From assembly GCA_032207245.1 (NCBI GenBank), contig CM063503.1, positions 63,574,744 through 63,638,743 on the forward strand: a stretch of DNA of 64,000 nt, given 5' to 3'. The notes under the pieces were generated by a model. It ran no database searches, was not told where the DNA came from, and saw nothing but the letters and a program-made list of their open reading frames with translations. The translations under genes and the position numbers were made by a program. Numbering within the stretch: the first letter of the stretch is position 1; every line of letters begins with the position of its first letter. Positions 26,801 to 37,719 of the stretch are shown here, in pieces. The stretch comes from Pardosa pseudoannulata (Eukaryota; Arthropoda; Arachnida; Araneae; Lycosidae).

Positions 26801-28916
26801 AATTAAGAAACTCAAAACAAATTTGTAATAAGATATAAATATTCGCTATAATTTTGGTACCAAGTTATGGTGTCTCCCCACCTCTTCAAATAGACTTATT
26901 TGCAATAAAAAAGTAATTATGTGAAAATTTAGAATTATCAGATACTATTGATGCACTATTTGAAAATGAAAAAGCGTGTAGTTTCTGGTGTGTTACTTTT
27001 GTTTTATAACCTAAAATAAGTATACGATGTATAATTTTTACTCTTTAAGAATAGTAGTCAATTATATGTAGTAATCATATAAACATAAAAGTAAGCCTTT
27101 TATGCATAAGGCTAAGTTATGAATTTACTAAAAATCCATATCAATAAAGGACAGCAAAATACTATCATACGTATATTTGCCTTATAGCACAGAACTAATC
27201 ATGCATGCAAGACCATTATTTATTGGAATTACTTTGAAACAAATAAAGGGCCTTACAGCTCAATATTTTTAATCACTAGGCTCCCCATCATAAAATGATT
27301 GGTCTCACTTAAGCTCACATATATAAACAAAATTTTGATTCTAATATACATCCTACATAAAAACTTCCCTTTTATAGCTACATTAAATTAAAATTTTAAA
27401 TTATTAAAAGTATTATAAGATATTCACCTGTCTTCCGTAAATCATCTTTTAATTTATTGATCTCTTGTTCAAAATAAGTTCTAGAATAGAAAACAAAAGA
27501 GTGAATAATAAATAATATTAAAACTTGACCTATAAAATTTTTCACTGGAACTCACATTATTTAGGTATATGTTTTTGTGAAAAAATATATTTCAATTGAA
27601 TCCAAATGAAATAAGCTTTCATAATGTATATTTTAAAAATATACTGTCAGATTATTATTGAACCTACCTTTCTTCTACATTTACTTTTCTTTTTATTTTC
27701 TGTAATAGCTCTTCCAGTTGTTCTTGTTGATTTTTCAGCATCTCTTCACGTTCTTCTATCTGCAAAATATCTTGTATTATTCAGGCTGATATATTTTTCA
27801 CCAGCTATAAATATTATTGATAAAAATAATCTGTAATTATATCTCATGTTACCAGAAATGAATTTTGTTAAATATATCAAAGTTACACACAAGAAAGTTT
27901 CATTTATACTAATATTAAAGAGTTAAAATTTATTTGCACATAGGGAGAAATCTTGGCAGATACCGAGCTGATTTTAAAAATTGTTTTACTAATAGAAAAC
28001 TATACTTTCCTGAGCAATAAAGGCTATAATTTCATTTAGATATAAATAAATTTTCAGTTGGAAAAAAAGAAATGGAAGAAAAAGCACTGCTTGGTTTCTT
28101 TATTCAGTGTCAGCTTTATGCAGTGACCAAATTCTAGTTTTTTTTTTTTACTTATTTCACTTGCAAAAAACACTATAATTAGCACAAAAACACTATAATT
28201 ATATCTTGTTTTAATAATATTTTAGAAATATATTATAGTGGTTGACTAAAGATAATATAACAGAGTAGCTGATTGATCTAGCAGAAAATACTCCAGTATG
28301 GTAGATTATGATATTTTAGAGAGTATTTTATTTGCAATTTCTGTACATGTTGCTCATGACTCTAACATTTCTTAATTTATGAAAATATTTAGAAATAGGT
28401 TTTTTTAAAAAGAAAAAAAAATGTATTTATTTATTTCTCAAAATTACAAGACATACATAATACTGTTAAGTTGTTTCAGCTCCTGAATTTTCTAGTGTTC
28501 TGTGTACAACAATAGTTTTTTTTTCTAAATGGATTACTGTACTTCTCGCGACGTTTGTAAACTAAAGTCCAAAAGCTTTTAAATTGTAGATAATACGCTT
28601 TTTGATTGGCGTATAAAAGTTAATTTCAAACACTACACTTCCCATGAAAAAGTTGAATAAACTCCATTAAAATTTGAAATGGGCCGAACGATGGTCACTC
28701 AGTCGTTCCTTTTCAGAGCCGGCGCCCATAATTACGTCTAAATTAGTTCAGAAACAATATATATTTTCATTTGTAATATAAAAACCTTTTTTTAAAGCAA
28801 ATGAGATATTAAAGGTCACTAAAATCAAAATCTGAAGTTCTGATGTTAAAAAGAAATGTTTAGGATATTACATTTTTTCAATAAAAACAAGAACTTACCT
28901 CTCTCATAACTGACAT
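18836..28916 (-). CDS. CCDC167: CCDC167-like coiled-coil, C-terminal membrane-anchored protein, four exons
   Basis: Coding exons in transcript order are complement 28899-28916 (MSVMRE), 27668-27759, 27428-27480 and 18836-18939. All introns are GT-AG and the phases agree, giving 88 residues and TGA. Residues 7 to about 60 are a charged heptad-rich helix (for example EMLKNQQEQLEELLQKIKRK). It is followed by the family signature LQRLRKENRK, then a hydrophobic segment of about 17 residues (FILGLAIFILVILMLL) and a short YSRL tail, so this is a tail-anchored single-pass protein, probably in the endoplasmic reticulum or another internal membrane. Human CCDC167 has 97 residues with the same plan and a matching FLRQENRK stretch before its membrane segment. 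The family's molecular function is poorly known. Intron 3 is about 8.5 kb and hosts a hAT element, a mariner relic and a family B repeat. The start codon is chosen because exon 1 contains only this short frame before a clean donor. Confidence 0.88.
19088..19147. repeat. Perfect 27-bp inverted repeat (hairpin)
   Basis: TTTGTATTAATTTAAAATAT plus seven bases (19088-19114) pair exactly with 19121-19147 around a 6-base loop. It lies in CCDC167 intron 3 and has the same architecture as the hairpin at 15665-15723, but different sequence. Confidence 0.9.
20677..21473. repeat. Inverted repeat pair about 750 bp apart
   Basis: CTAATTTTCTGTCTATAATC near 20679-20698 is exactly complementary to bases near 21453-21472, and weaker pairing extends outside. 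This may mark the ends of an uncharacterised element; a 29-base T tract (20837-20866) lies between them. Confidence 0.4.
22439..22836 (+). pseudogene. hAT transposase, N-terminal part (BED zinc finger)
   Basis: From an ATG, about 132 residues run to the SINE insertion point. A BED-type zinc finger is visible: YFNDEWEHLYCFV, then CLLCNN (Cys pair) and IERHFKTVH (His pair). Next comes a QQSFFTKP linker and the beginning of the conserved helical region (FTDGELVKETMLEAADSLFE). After the SINE joins, the frame reads a few SINE-encoded residues and stops at 22850. This is the 5' half of the gene continued at 23005. Confidence 0.9.
22837..23004 (-). mobile_element. tRNA-derived SINE inserted in hAT transposase
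   Basis: A 168-bp insertion flanked by the perfect 13-bp duplication CACTTTTTGAAGA (22824-22836 and 23005-23017). Read on the minus strand, it starts with a tRNA-like head: GGCCGAATGGTTAGGGTGCT (A-box region), a CTTCGGA loop that would place the anticodon UCG (arginine type), and a perfect B box GGTTCGAATCC (22951-22961). A body follows with GTAGGTCCCGG, and the tail ends CAAAACCAAACC. Other copies lie at 6849-7020, 25556-25622 and about 57032-57125. Confidence 0.92.
22948..24459 (+). pseudogene. hAT transposase catalytic part, chimeric frame started within the SINE
   Basis: A 503-codon open frame whose first ~20 residues (MGFEPTNSGSEGQHPNHSAH) are encoded by the antisense strand of the SINE. 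Transposase sequence follows: MDESTDVTNISQLAICVK (first catalytic Asp), ITTDGAPAMTGKKKGF (second), YHCLIHQE, TEVRWLSRSK, and the C-terminal dimerisation block with the last acidic residue (YNCESLFSNMKYLKSKYRTK). It resembles the GTF2IRD2/ZBED-type transposases. The original frame cannot pass straight through: the bases just after the SINE (a long A run near 23030) put the upstream frame into a stop, so besides the SINE a small indel separates the halves. The catalytic part itself has no stop. Whether this chimeric frame is expressed is unknown. Confidence 0.85.
25230..25890 (+). pseudogene. mariner transposase relic interrupted by a SINE
   Basis: Translating in shifting frames gives, in order, CDKTWIYI (near 25230, cf. 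GDESW), FQDALNPTK-like, RIVNAEEHL, VTNEIGKNDKQHHII, NNASSHAASHIICYLK (cf. HDNASSH; the Asp is Asn here), NVELMAHYPYSPDL (the YSPDL motif near 25660), TVEAFQSHVLKRLTSEWKNC and IQKHINFKGK. This is the standard mariner C-terminal order. Several frameshifts and stops are present, and a poly-C/poly-A stretch (25720-25741) breaks it. The N-terminal DNA-binding part was not found. Confidence 0.8.
25556..25622 (-). mobile_element. Truncated tRNA-derived SINE inside the mariner relic
   Basis: The piece from the TTTGGTCC tail through ACACTACAGTCTACTTTTTT to GACTAATAATG matches the 3' part of the 22837 SINE. It is flanked by the 8-bp duplication ATTTGAAG (25548-25555 and 25623-25630). The tRNA head is missing, consistent with incomplete reverse transcription. 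It has the same orientation as the SINE in the hAT element. Confidence 0.75.
26166..26704 (+). repeat. Family B dispersed repeat, copy 2
   Basis: Aligns with 837-1413: CATGTAATATATCAAAAC at the start, CTCTCCCATTCTAATTCC, TTTTCTGTCTATTCAACACG, TTTCTCCTTGCCCAGAAGCC, and an end in ATTATTACATACATAC. It lies in CCDC167 intron 3. Confidence 0.7.
28544..28648. promoter_or_regulatory. Promoter-like motif cluster between CCDC167 and fritz
   Basis: Within about 105 bases lie TCTCGCGA (28544-28551), ATTGG (reverse CCAAT, 28605-28609), TATAAAAG (28612-28619) and ACTACACTTCCCATGA (28633-28648). The first resembles the TCTCGCGAGA element bound by BANP-type factors. The last resembles the ACTACAATTCCC element of ZNF143/Staf-type factors. 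Such motifs are typical of divergent housekeeping promoters. The cluster lies 3' of the CCDC167 start codon, inside its intron 1, so it fits a rightward (fritz-direction) promoter better than the CCDC167 core promoter. A consensus splice donor (GAG then GTAAGT at 29058) lies downstream on the plus strand. Function is inferred from motif similarity only. Confidence 0.4.
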
Positions 28917-31900
28917 ATTTGTTTATAGTTTAAACTATTTAAAAAAAAAATTGAGGATGATTCTTCGTTTTTTTTTTTACCGTCTTATGCGCTTGTTAAT
29001 GGGAAATATATTTAATTAATGCCCAAATATACGAAAGGAAAAATTCTTATTTAAGAGGTAAGTTAGTATAAAAAGTAGCAAAATTAAAGTGAAATAAAAA
29101 AGCTAAACACAAAATCAGGTGTGCCAAACAGCAACAGGTGAACGGATAAGAAGCAGTCGAATTTTCAAAACTCGATACGTTTGTAACAATCGAAACTAAT
29201 AAATCAACAGCGAATAAATCGGCCGATAAGTAAAATAAGAACAGTTGGTAATATTTAGGAATAAAATCGTTAATATGTGGCAGAAAATAACAAAGAATAT
29301 ATTTGTTATATTTAATAATTAATAAACGAGAATGTGAAATATTATTTTTACAATAAGCTCATTTGTATTTAAGTATATGTTCGATTAAAAGTTCGATTAC
29401 AATATTAACGTAAATACACTAAATGAAATATGTTTTGTAGTTTTTCGTGTGTCATGAGGTGGTTGCTTGAAACAGACGAGCGATATTAACAAACGTAAAC
29501 ATGTATAGCGGAATTATTTGTAAGGCTATTTATAATTAAACACTTATTTCTATAGTGATTAAATCTCTGAAACAATAGAAAAGTCTTTTATCTTTGTGAA
29601 TTTTAGTATGTTTCCTTTTATCAATGTAATTATTGTGTTACTTCTTGATTTGAAGCATTGTTTAGTATTTAATTATTAAACCATAGTAATAATATAATTA
29701 AAAAATGTTTTCGTTTAGTAGGGAGATATTTAAGCTTGCCAACTTCTATAATTTTGCTCCACAGATGGCTGAAACAATTATATTTGACTCGTAAACAAAA
29801 TGTAAACTACTGTAATGCAATGGGATTTTGACTTCATAAATCAAAAATCTAGTAGATTTTTTGAGTACCGCAAAATTATTTTACAGAAAATGCTTTCGAA
29901 AAATGCGTACTTAAAAATAAATGTTTACAGTTCAGTAATAAAGTTATCACCATTTTCTGTAACTGATATTTAAATAATTTTTTTAAAGAGACTTTAATTA
30001 CCAATATGACTAAATAATGGCTTTCAAAAGTGGCTCAAGACGATCATATGTGACTGTCATGTTTTGAGGAAATATTTGTTTTGATTTACTGTAGTACTTT
30101 TCATATACTGTTAAGTTTTATTTTGGTTTTCCTTTATTATATAAAATTTGGGTTTTCTGTTTTTTTTTTTCATGAATGTAAATATTATCATTTTACTGTT
30201 AATTATTTTCTTGTGTGTAAATTCAAACAGAACATTAAAATATCATTTAATTAATCTTTAAAAAAGGATTGCTGATAAATTGTTTTATGATATAATATTA
30301 AATTCTAAATTGTTTCCAAAGTTTTGTTCTAAATATACACTGTCTTGTATGTGCTCAACTTTTTATTCAATAAGTATTACGAAGAAAGTTGTCAGGGAGA
30401 ACTATGAGATAACTGCAGTAACAGCATCAATAACAAAAAGTAGGAAGCGCACATGTTTTACTTCTTGTTTTATTGAAGAATGAGAACAATGTTTCTACAT
30501 TCAAAATTTAATGCGATAATACTGTTAATTTTATTATCAATAATGTTATTTATTAACTGTCAATCGTTATATTATTTATAGATTTAAGTGGATACTTTAT
30601 ATATATTGTTTTTTATAAAGGCAAAATTTTGCATTCACAGGTGTAAGATGGTGGTTAAGAAATGAAAAGATTCACCTGAATAAGAAATATGGATTACTGT
30701 TGCATGTTTATCAATTATTATATAGTAATTGAAATGATTAATTCAAGTAAACCATCTGGTATGTTTATTTCTCATTTATTGGGACATAGTGCCAAGTTTT
30801 TTAACTATTAGTAATTTTAATATTTAAAATCTAGAAACTTAATCAAAAATTGAGAGCAGGGATATGCTATATAGTTTTTTTTCTATAAGTTTTAATATAA
30901 ATATTTTCACCTCTTTATGTTTTTAAAAGTAATTTTTCATTAATAAAATAAAATTAGGATGGCAAAAATATTTAAGAAGGATTTACCTTTCTAAATTATA
31001 ATTGTTTATCTGTATTAGTGGGATGAGATTTTGTGGGCTTAGGTTTAATTTCACATGTTTTATGTAATGTCTTTAAAAGTCCCATTCGTATTTATAAATA
31101 TGAAAATATGTATAATAAGGTGTAAGGTATTTGTATGAAGGGATAAAAAGGGCTTTTCCACTAAAAGTTTTGTTGTTTACTTAATTTGTCCAAAGTTAAG
31201 CATATATGTATTAATAACATGTTAATTTATGTATGTAAAATTTAAACAATTTTTATATTGCCTTACACATAGACATAAGTTTTATAATAAACATAAATAA
31301 TTCAATTTATGCTTAAGGTTATAAATCTGATATTTTTAATTTTTAAGGAAATTCAATAACTTATAATAAATTGTTTGTCTTAATAAATATGATAAATTAA
31401 TAAAGACTTTAAATAAATTTTAAATAAATGTATATTCAACATGTAGGTAAGAATAAAAAACTGTTATTTGAAATCATATTATGAAGCTTTGTATGAGTGT
31501 AGAAATAATGTTATAGTAGAATTTTAATAACTAATTTTTTAATTGATATTGCAAAAATAATTTATTAATTCTATATTAAGGTTGTTAAAATATTTTAGCT
31601 ATAATTACTGAAATATTGCTTTGTTTTCACACAAAATGGGAACTAGATCTGTTTTTATGGAAGTTTTTTAAGTAATTAAAATAAGAAAATAAGATCATTT
31701 CCTTCTTGTGTTGATGTACTTAAAAGAAACTGCTTAATATAGTCAGTACTAAATATATTAACACTAGGGATATGATATGAGATCACCTAACCATAATTAT
31801 GATAAAAGGTCATCTTCATTCTTGTGTTATAAAACAGTATATTACAATGTTACTTGCAAATAAATTAATTTGTAGAATATAAATTACATTTTTTATTCAT

Positions 31901-32826
31901 TGTATATGATCTAACAGTTATTGTATTATAAGGTCTTATTTATAACAAATGATAGTATAGTGTGGTTTATTTCTTGTATGGGACGTAATGCTGCAATTAT
32001 TACATCCTATTAAATTAAATATTAAATTTTTTAAAATTCTATTTATTTTTTATCTAAGCCTGTATAGATTTACCTATATTGTAACACAATCATAGATAAA
32101 TAAGCATAAAAATTTACAAATATACATATTTATGTATATATACATGTATGTAATGATAAGAAATTAGCACAATAAATTATTAAACTCTAATATTCATTTT
32201 CCATAATAATTCAGTTTATAAATATTCACCATCAAAAACAGATAGTGCAGAAAGCTAAACTTTATTTATGAGCTTAGGCACATATTTATTGTAGATGTAT
32301 ATATATAATTTCAGATCATCTCTTTTTTGAAATCTATATTAGGCTCTGAGACCATGAAAAAACTCTCTTCTTATTTGTACATAATTGTGGTTTAAACACA
32401 ATGCATATAATGTGCCTGAAAGTAAAATGGCTAATTTTTATGTTCTAGAAAATAGACTTTTTTGCATGGTTTAACTTTGCCTTATGAATTTACTATGTGT
32501 AATTGGATCTATATTATAGATAAGGTATTCAAAATCCATGTTCAGTATTTTCTACTTTTCTGTGAATTTTCATATTGTTATTAACATATATGTAACCAGT
32601 GAAAATAACCTTCACCTATTATACAGGAAATCAGACTCTATTATCTAAGTTTTTGGTTTGCTGGGTAAAAAGAATTCTAAATCAAGTTGCTGTCATGAAT
32701 ATGTCAGAAAACAAAAAATAAAATCCAGCATTGTGGAACTGTATATTAGTTGGGGTGTAAATTACATTGGACAGCTGACCATAATTCCAATGTAACAACT
32801 TTACTTAGAATGTCATAGGAATAATA

Positions 32827-32935
32827 CATATTGATAACAGAGCAAGCGAATCACGCTATTTTTTCCCATGAGACTAAAGATTTTTCAGCAATTTTGTAAA
32901 ACAAGAGTGAATTTTGTTAATTTAATCCAGCTCAA
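32827..32935 (+). repeat. Family C dispersed repeat, copy 2
   Basis: Matches 10400-10545 in the blocks AATACAT, CCCATGAGACTAAAGAT, TCAGCAATTTT and TTTAATCCAGCT. It is shorter and diverged. Confidence 0.5.
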
Positions 32936-33117
32936 AAGCAATGGTAGTACTACCTTCAATTTGGTAGTCAATGTTTATAGAGAAATTAGCAATAGTTTAA
33001 ATATTTTTAGCTGAGTACTCCAACTGTTTAACAATGTATGTTTAATCTGATATTAGTGACATTACTGTCATTTTCAGCTAAGTTGTTTTGTAAATGACAG
33101 TATAAACTAAAAAAGAC

Positions 33118-33382
33118 CATGCTGCTTGTACAGGAACTAGTTTACATAAATTTGCATACTATAACAATTTTAAGAATGCAAATGATTATAAATAAGATAA
33201 TACAATAAATAAAATGCATATACATTTTCAGTTATTTGTGAAGGTAAATATACAATTAAAAGCAATCATGCAGGTTGTGTAGCAGCTAATTTACATGAAT
33301 TTGCACAGTATAACAATTTTATTCAAGCTAGCAATTACAAATCAGATAATACAATAAATATAATGTATATACATTTTCAACC
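33118..33382 (+). repeat. Direct duplication of ~115 bp
   Basis: Unit 1 (33118-33233) and unit 2 (33268-33382) share TTTGCA then ACTATAACAATTTT or AGTATAACAATTTT, GATAATACAATAAATA and TATACATTTTCA. The repeat period is 150 bases and identity is moderate, so the duplication is old. Confidence 0.65.
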
Positions 33383-33857
33383 TTCAGGATTGTAATAGGT
33401 ATTAATGTGTACTAGCATGAAAGGCTTTTCTTCAACTATATGTACCTTTACATTTATTTTTCTGCAAGGGGATCAAACCTAGCCATCATTTCATGTATAT
33501 TCCTTTAATTAAAATTATATGAATTTGTGAAGCATGCTAATTTAATTAAAGTCAAAAAGGAAGAAAAAATTTAATAGGAGTATTATACCTTAAAAAGTTG
33601 TCAAAATGACTTTTTATAATTCTAGTGTTTAGACATTAAAAAAGACTGAAGTTTGTCATCTGCAAAATTGGAATTTTTTTTTAAAGTTATGTTCCTTTTC
33701 TCTTTCAGTTATTTATTTGATTTGCAACTTAAGAAATATTGATGTAAACATCACAAGACTTTTTATTATATTTTATTTTACAAATGCCAAACAATTAGCA
33801 CCATCAGTCATGGGCTCTCTATGAATGACCATTATTTTGAAATATTTTGTTATTTAG

Positions 33858-34140
33858 AAGGCAGATTACAATCAGAAATAATGTGCAAAACTAGATGTTA
33901 TAATAGTTCTAAGTTTCAGCCTTTTACAGCTATTTGTTTATGAGTTATGCATTACGGCATTAATATGTTTTATATTAAGTTTTCATTATAAAAGGGGCAT
34001 ATTACAATCAAAAAGGAAGTGTACAACTAGATGTTATGATAGTACTAAATACAAATATGCAAAATTTCAACATTTTATGGTGAACTGTATGTTATATTGA
34101 AATTTTTTGTATTAAAGAGTACAGATTACAGTCAAAACCA
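33858..34140 (+). repeat. Degenerate tandem repeat, ~130-bp period
   Basis: ATTACAATCA followed by AAAACTAGATGTTATAATAG (first unit, 33867), ATTACAATCA with ACAACTAGATGTTATGATAG (second, 34000) and ATTACAGTCA (third, partial, 34127). Confidence 0.6.
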
Positions 34141-35070
34141 GTTAATGGTCAAAAGGGATATTTAAAGCTTCCTTGTTTGTACATACAGGTGTAACACTGA
34201 CACTTTTCAAAACTGATTCAGTCATGGTTAAAGCAGGAATTTCCATTGAAATCTAGATACTAAAATTTTTCATGATTAGAATGTTTCATCTATTTTGTAC
34301 AAGGAAATAAAAACTGTCTGTGGTATGATTATTATAGTTGCTGTTAGTTTTGTTTCCCTTTATAAAACAACTGAACTGAAAATGGTAGATATAAGACATA
34401 TTACCATTACTTGTCCTCAGAAACTTACATTTTAAGGGCTAGGGGGAGATCAACAAAAAATTTATAATATTGATATTTTCTATGTAATACTGATTCCAAA
34501 ACATTTTTCTTAAAAAAATGAGAATGCCTTACATGTAACAGAAGTTATTGACATGTAGACAACAAAGTTAAGACTTGTTAAACCAGGGTCAATATTTATA
34601 TAATCATTACTTAATTTTTTATAACATGTATCTAAACTTATTTTTGACATACAATTCACATTTAAAGCTCAGGGTATACTACTGTTAATGCATCAATATC
34701 TCTGAAATTTTATTGAAGAAAATATAAATGAGGTAAAACTTAAATGATGGAAAAAGTAACAAAATTTTTAAGAAGAAATATTTAACTGTTACTTAATTTT
34801 TTTATTACTTTGCATCTAAACAGTTCATATATTATGTGCATGATGAGTTGTATAAATAGATTTCACTTGTTTGTGCAGCTTGCTTTCAAGCATTCCTAAT
34901 TTCATTTTATAAATCCATATTGCAAATTAACAAGGATAAAACGTGATTGCTAATCATGGAAAGCCACTAATATTTACATCTAGTTGTTACAACTGTTGCC
35001 ATTTAAAATGTAGAAATATTGGGATGATTAATATAAATGTAAAAATATAGATGTACCACATATATACACA

Positions 35071-35222
<152 letters not shown>

Positions 35223-35302
35223 ATGTGTAAGTTACTGTTTCTTATTATCTGTACTAATTTTATATTGAATTCAAATAAATTATACCATATTGCCTTTTGC
35301 AG

Positions 35303-35406
35303 GTTTCTCTTTGGATTGCAAGAATATCCTATATGGAAAAGATGCATAATTTTGAAGACTTCAGCTGAATATTTTTTTAATCTCCAAGTTTATATTTACT
35401 TTAAAA
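35303..35406 (+). promoter_or_regulatory. Probable 5' UTR start of the fritz coding exon, with an upstream ORF
   Basis: A clear acceptor (CCTTTTGCAG) ends at 35302, 104 bases before the fritz start codon, so a non-coding upstream exon is likely. The leader contains an 11-codon upstream ORF, ATG at 35333 to TGA at 35368, with a second ATG in the same frame at 35342. It ends before the main start and could lower translation. The upstream donor is not proven; GTAAGT at 29058 is one candidate. Confidence 0.5.
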
Positions 35407-37719
35407 ATGACACTTTTTACATCTTTACATTTGTTGAATTTAAAGCAGTCACATTTTATACTTCATACTGATGATGTTGATTGCATCAAGCTAAGTGAAA
35501 AATATAACTGTGTACATGGGTATTACTCTTCAGCAAAAAATGAATATTTCCAAAGTCGCTGCTCAAAATGTGAGCATCAGTGGAGTGTTAAAAGAAATGT
35601 GAAGTATCTTGATAAACTATCTAGACAATATAAATGCCTTTATTTGTCCTGGGACTTAAATCAACCTTTGATTTTATTTTTTAGTAATGGATCAGTTGTT
35701 AGTATAGAATTGAATGATGAAAACAATACTGTGTTAAAAGTTGAAATTGATAACAATTTATGTGGGAAATTCCCTCCAAGTCGATTAGTTGATGTTGTTA
35801 TGTGTAAAAACTATATTTATGTGACATATACTGAACCTAAACTTTCATTAATACATATTAACCAAGAATCACCTTCTTTATTATCTAAAATTTTTGGTTG
35901 GAAAAAAGGAAAATTACTTGGTTTTGAACCTAAAATAGTAAATTTTGATCTTTATGTACATAGCAACAAGAGCTTAGAGAGAAAACTCTCTTTAAATACT
36001 CAAAAGAATCTTCTTTTGGTTTGGTGGAAAAATTCAGGAGATGATGTATGGCCTTGGACTCCCATTGCACACCTTTCTGACAGAGTAAATATGCTTGTAT
36101 ATTCTGTAAATGGAGCATTTATGGAACTGCTTTGTTCTGTGAAAGTACAAGATGAGCTTCTTCATGCTAATTTTAGTAAACAACACTCTAATCAACTGTT
36201 TACTTTAGAAGAAATAAAAAAAGGAGGAGAAATTATTGTTAATATTTGTGTTCATGAAATTATTCATGGTCAGTGTCAGTTAATATACACTACAAAACTT
36301 CCAGTTAGAGGAAATTTAGTTGCATTTGATTGGAGCTATGAAGATAAATTGCTGGCAGCAGATTCAGACGGTCTTCTTTTGATTTATGACATTAACAAAA
36401 AGTCTACTATTGTTACTAACCTTGAGTTTTTACCCAGGCATTTATCATGGCACCCACAAAGTTGTATTGCTTTAATTGTTGGTCGAAACAATAATTTGGT
36501 TTGTTTTGATGCAGCACTTAACATGGTGAATTTTAAATTATGCTATAAAACATCTTTGCAGTCTAAGTATTTAGAATTAAATTCATATTTTCATAGACAG
36601 TTTACAGTACAAAAAGTATTATGGCAAAAATCTGTCTTTAATGATACATGTTTGCTTAAATTAGATGCTGAATTATCATCATTTGTTTTCGTAAAATTTT
36701 CATTTGGCTGTATCACTAGGCATAATGTAACAGCCTTGGAAATTGTTAGTCAGTATTTAAAATGTAATTGTATAGATAGAGCAATTTTAGTTTTAAGGAG
36801 TTTAGACTGGTGTTCTAATAGTGACATCAAATTTCAGTGCTTATCTAAAATTGCAAATTTTTTGTTCAGAAAACCCTTAGACTCAAAGCATTTATCTGGT
36901 TTAGAACTAGCTTTAGGTACATTTTATGATTGGGTTGAAATTTTGCCCAAGAGAATAGTTGAAATGTATGAGCATAGAATGCATCACCTTGCAAGGCGTT
37001 TTTTCCATCATCTTTTACGTTATCATAAGTTTAGGAAGGCATTTTTATTAGCTGTTGATTTAGAATCTCACGATTTATTTCTTGATTTGTATCATGTTGC
37101 TAAACAGAGAGGTGAGAACATATTAGCTACTGTGGCCTTACATAAAGCTGGAGAACTAGAGGATTCTTGTGATAGCTATTCTGAATCATGTTCATCAGAT
37201 ACCCACTCTGAGTCTTCCTCTTCATCAGTTAATGATGCTGTTTATAATGATAAGGTACTTCAAAGTGTTTCTAGAGCTGGGGAGGCTTGGACAGAAGTAA
37301 AATGGCCAGATAATGCTCAAACATCAGTAAAATCTTTAAGTGATCATACTAGTCAAGTGAAAGAATATAGGCAAGCTGTTTCAAATTCTTATAAGCATAA
37401 CACATATAATAGCAAAAAGGATCACCTGGACAAAAGTACTATATCAAATTATCCATCAGATGGTCATTCTGAAACCATGCCTCTTCCAAGTCCATCAGTA
37501 TTGCATCACTTACCAAAACATTCTTCAAGTATTGCAAGTACTTTCATAAGGGAACCATATTTTTCAGACCAGTCATCTAATGCTCCTAATTTAAACATTA
37601 AGGTCTGTGATAATTATAACAATAAAAACAGCAATGGTAGGGAAAGCAGTGTTGTTGATGAAGAAAATGAAGAAATGGAGGGTACTAAAATTAAACTTGC
37701 TCATTTGGGTATAATATAA
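35407..37719 (+). CDS. WDPCP: Fritz/WDPCP planar cell polarity and ciliogenesis effector, single coding exon
   Basis: An uninterrupted 770-codon frame. The N-terminus [18 protein letters not shown] aligns with the vertebrate start (MSFCLTELHLWSLKNTLHI), which fixes the start codon. Recognisable blocks include [20 protein letters not shown] (residues 206-225; the human protein has WW, DDAWPWAPI), then NQLFTLE, and the hallmark helical stretch [18 protein letters not shown] at residue 529 onward followed by LLAVD. The C-terminus [10 protein letters not shown] matches human KMIHFGLV. The N-terminal two thirds form a WD40-like propeller and the rest is helical. Residues 586-610 are an acidic Ser-rich linker, and the region before the C-terminal tail is low-complexity. 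In flies and vertebrates fritz acts with inturned and fuzzy (CPLANE complex) at basal bodies and in septin and actin organisation. The odd feature is the total lack of coding introns, whereas vertebrate WDPCP has many. Base use is A+T-rich like the neighbours, and no stop or frameshift is present. Confidence 0.95.
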   Translation: MTLFTSLHLLNLKQSHFILHTDDVDCIKLSEKYNCVHGYYSSAKNEYFQSRCSKCEHQWSVKRNVKYLDKLSRQYKCLYLSWDLNQPLILFFSNGSVVSIELNDENNTVLKVEIDNNLCGKFPPSRLVDVVMCKNYIYVTYTEPKLSLIHINQESPSLLSKIFGWKKGKLLGFEPKIVNFDLYVHSNKSLERKLSLNTQKNLLLVWWKNSGDDVWPWTPIAHLSDRVNMLVYSVNGAFMELLCSVKVQDELLHANFSKQHSNQLFTLEEIKKGGEIIVNICVHEIIHGQCQLIYTTKLPVRGNLVAFDWSYEDKLLAADSDGLLLIYDINKKSTIVTNLEFLPRHLSWHPQSCIALIVGRNNNLVCFDAALNMVNFKLCYKTSLQSKYLELNSYFHRQFTVQKVLWQKSVFNDTCLLKLDAELSSFVFVKFSFGCITRHNVTALEIVSQYLKCNCIDRAILVLRSLDWCSNSDIKFQCLSKIANFLFRKPLDSKHLSGLELALGTFYDWVEILPKRIVEMYEHRMHHLARRFFHHLLRYHKFRKAFLLAVDLESHDLFLDLYHVAKQRGENILATVALHKAGELEDSCDSYSESCSSDTHSESSSSSVNDAVYNDKVLQSVSRAGEAWTEVKWPDNAQTSVKSLSDHTSQVKEYRQAVSNSYKHNTYNSKKDHLDKSTISNYPSDGHSETMPLPSPSVLHHLPKHSSSIASTFIREPYFSDQSSNAPNLNIKVCDNYNNKNSNGRESSVVDEENEEMEGTKIKLAHLGII

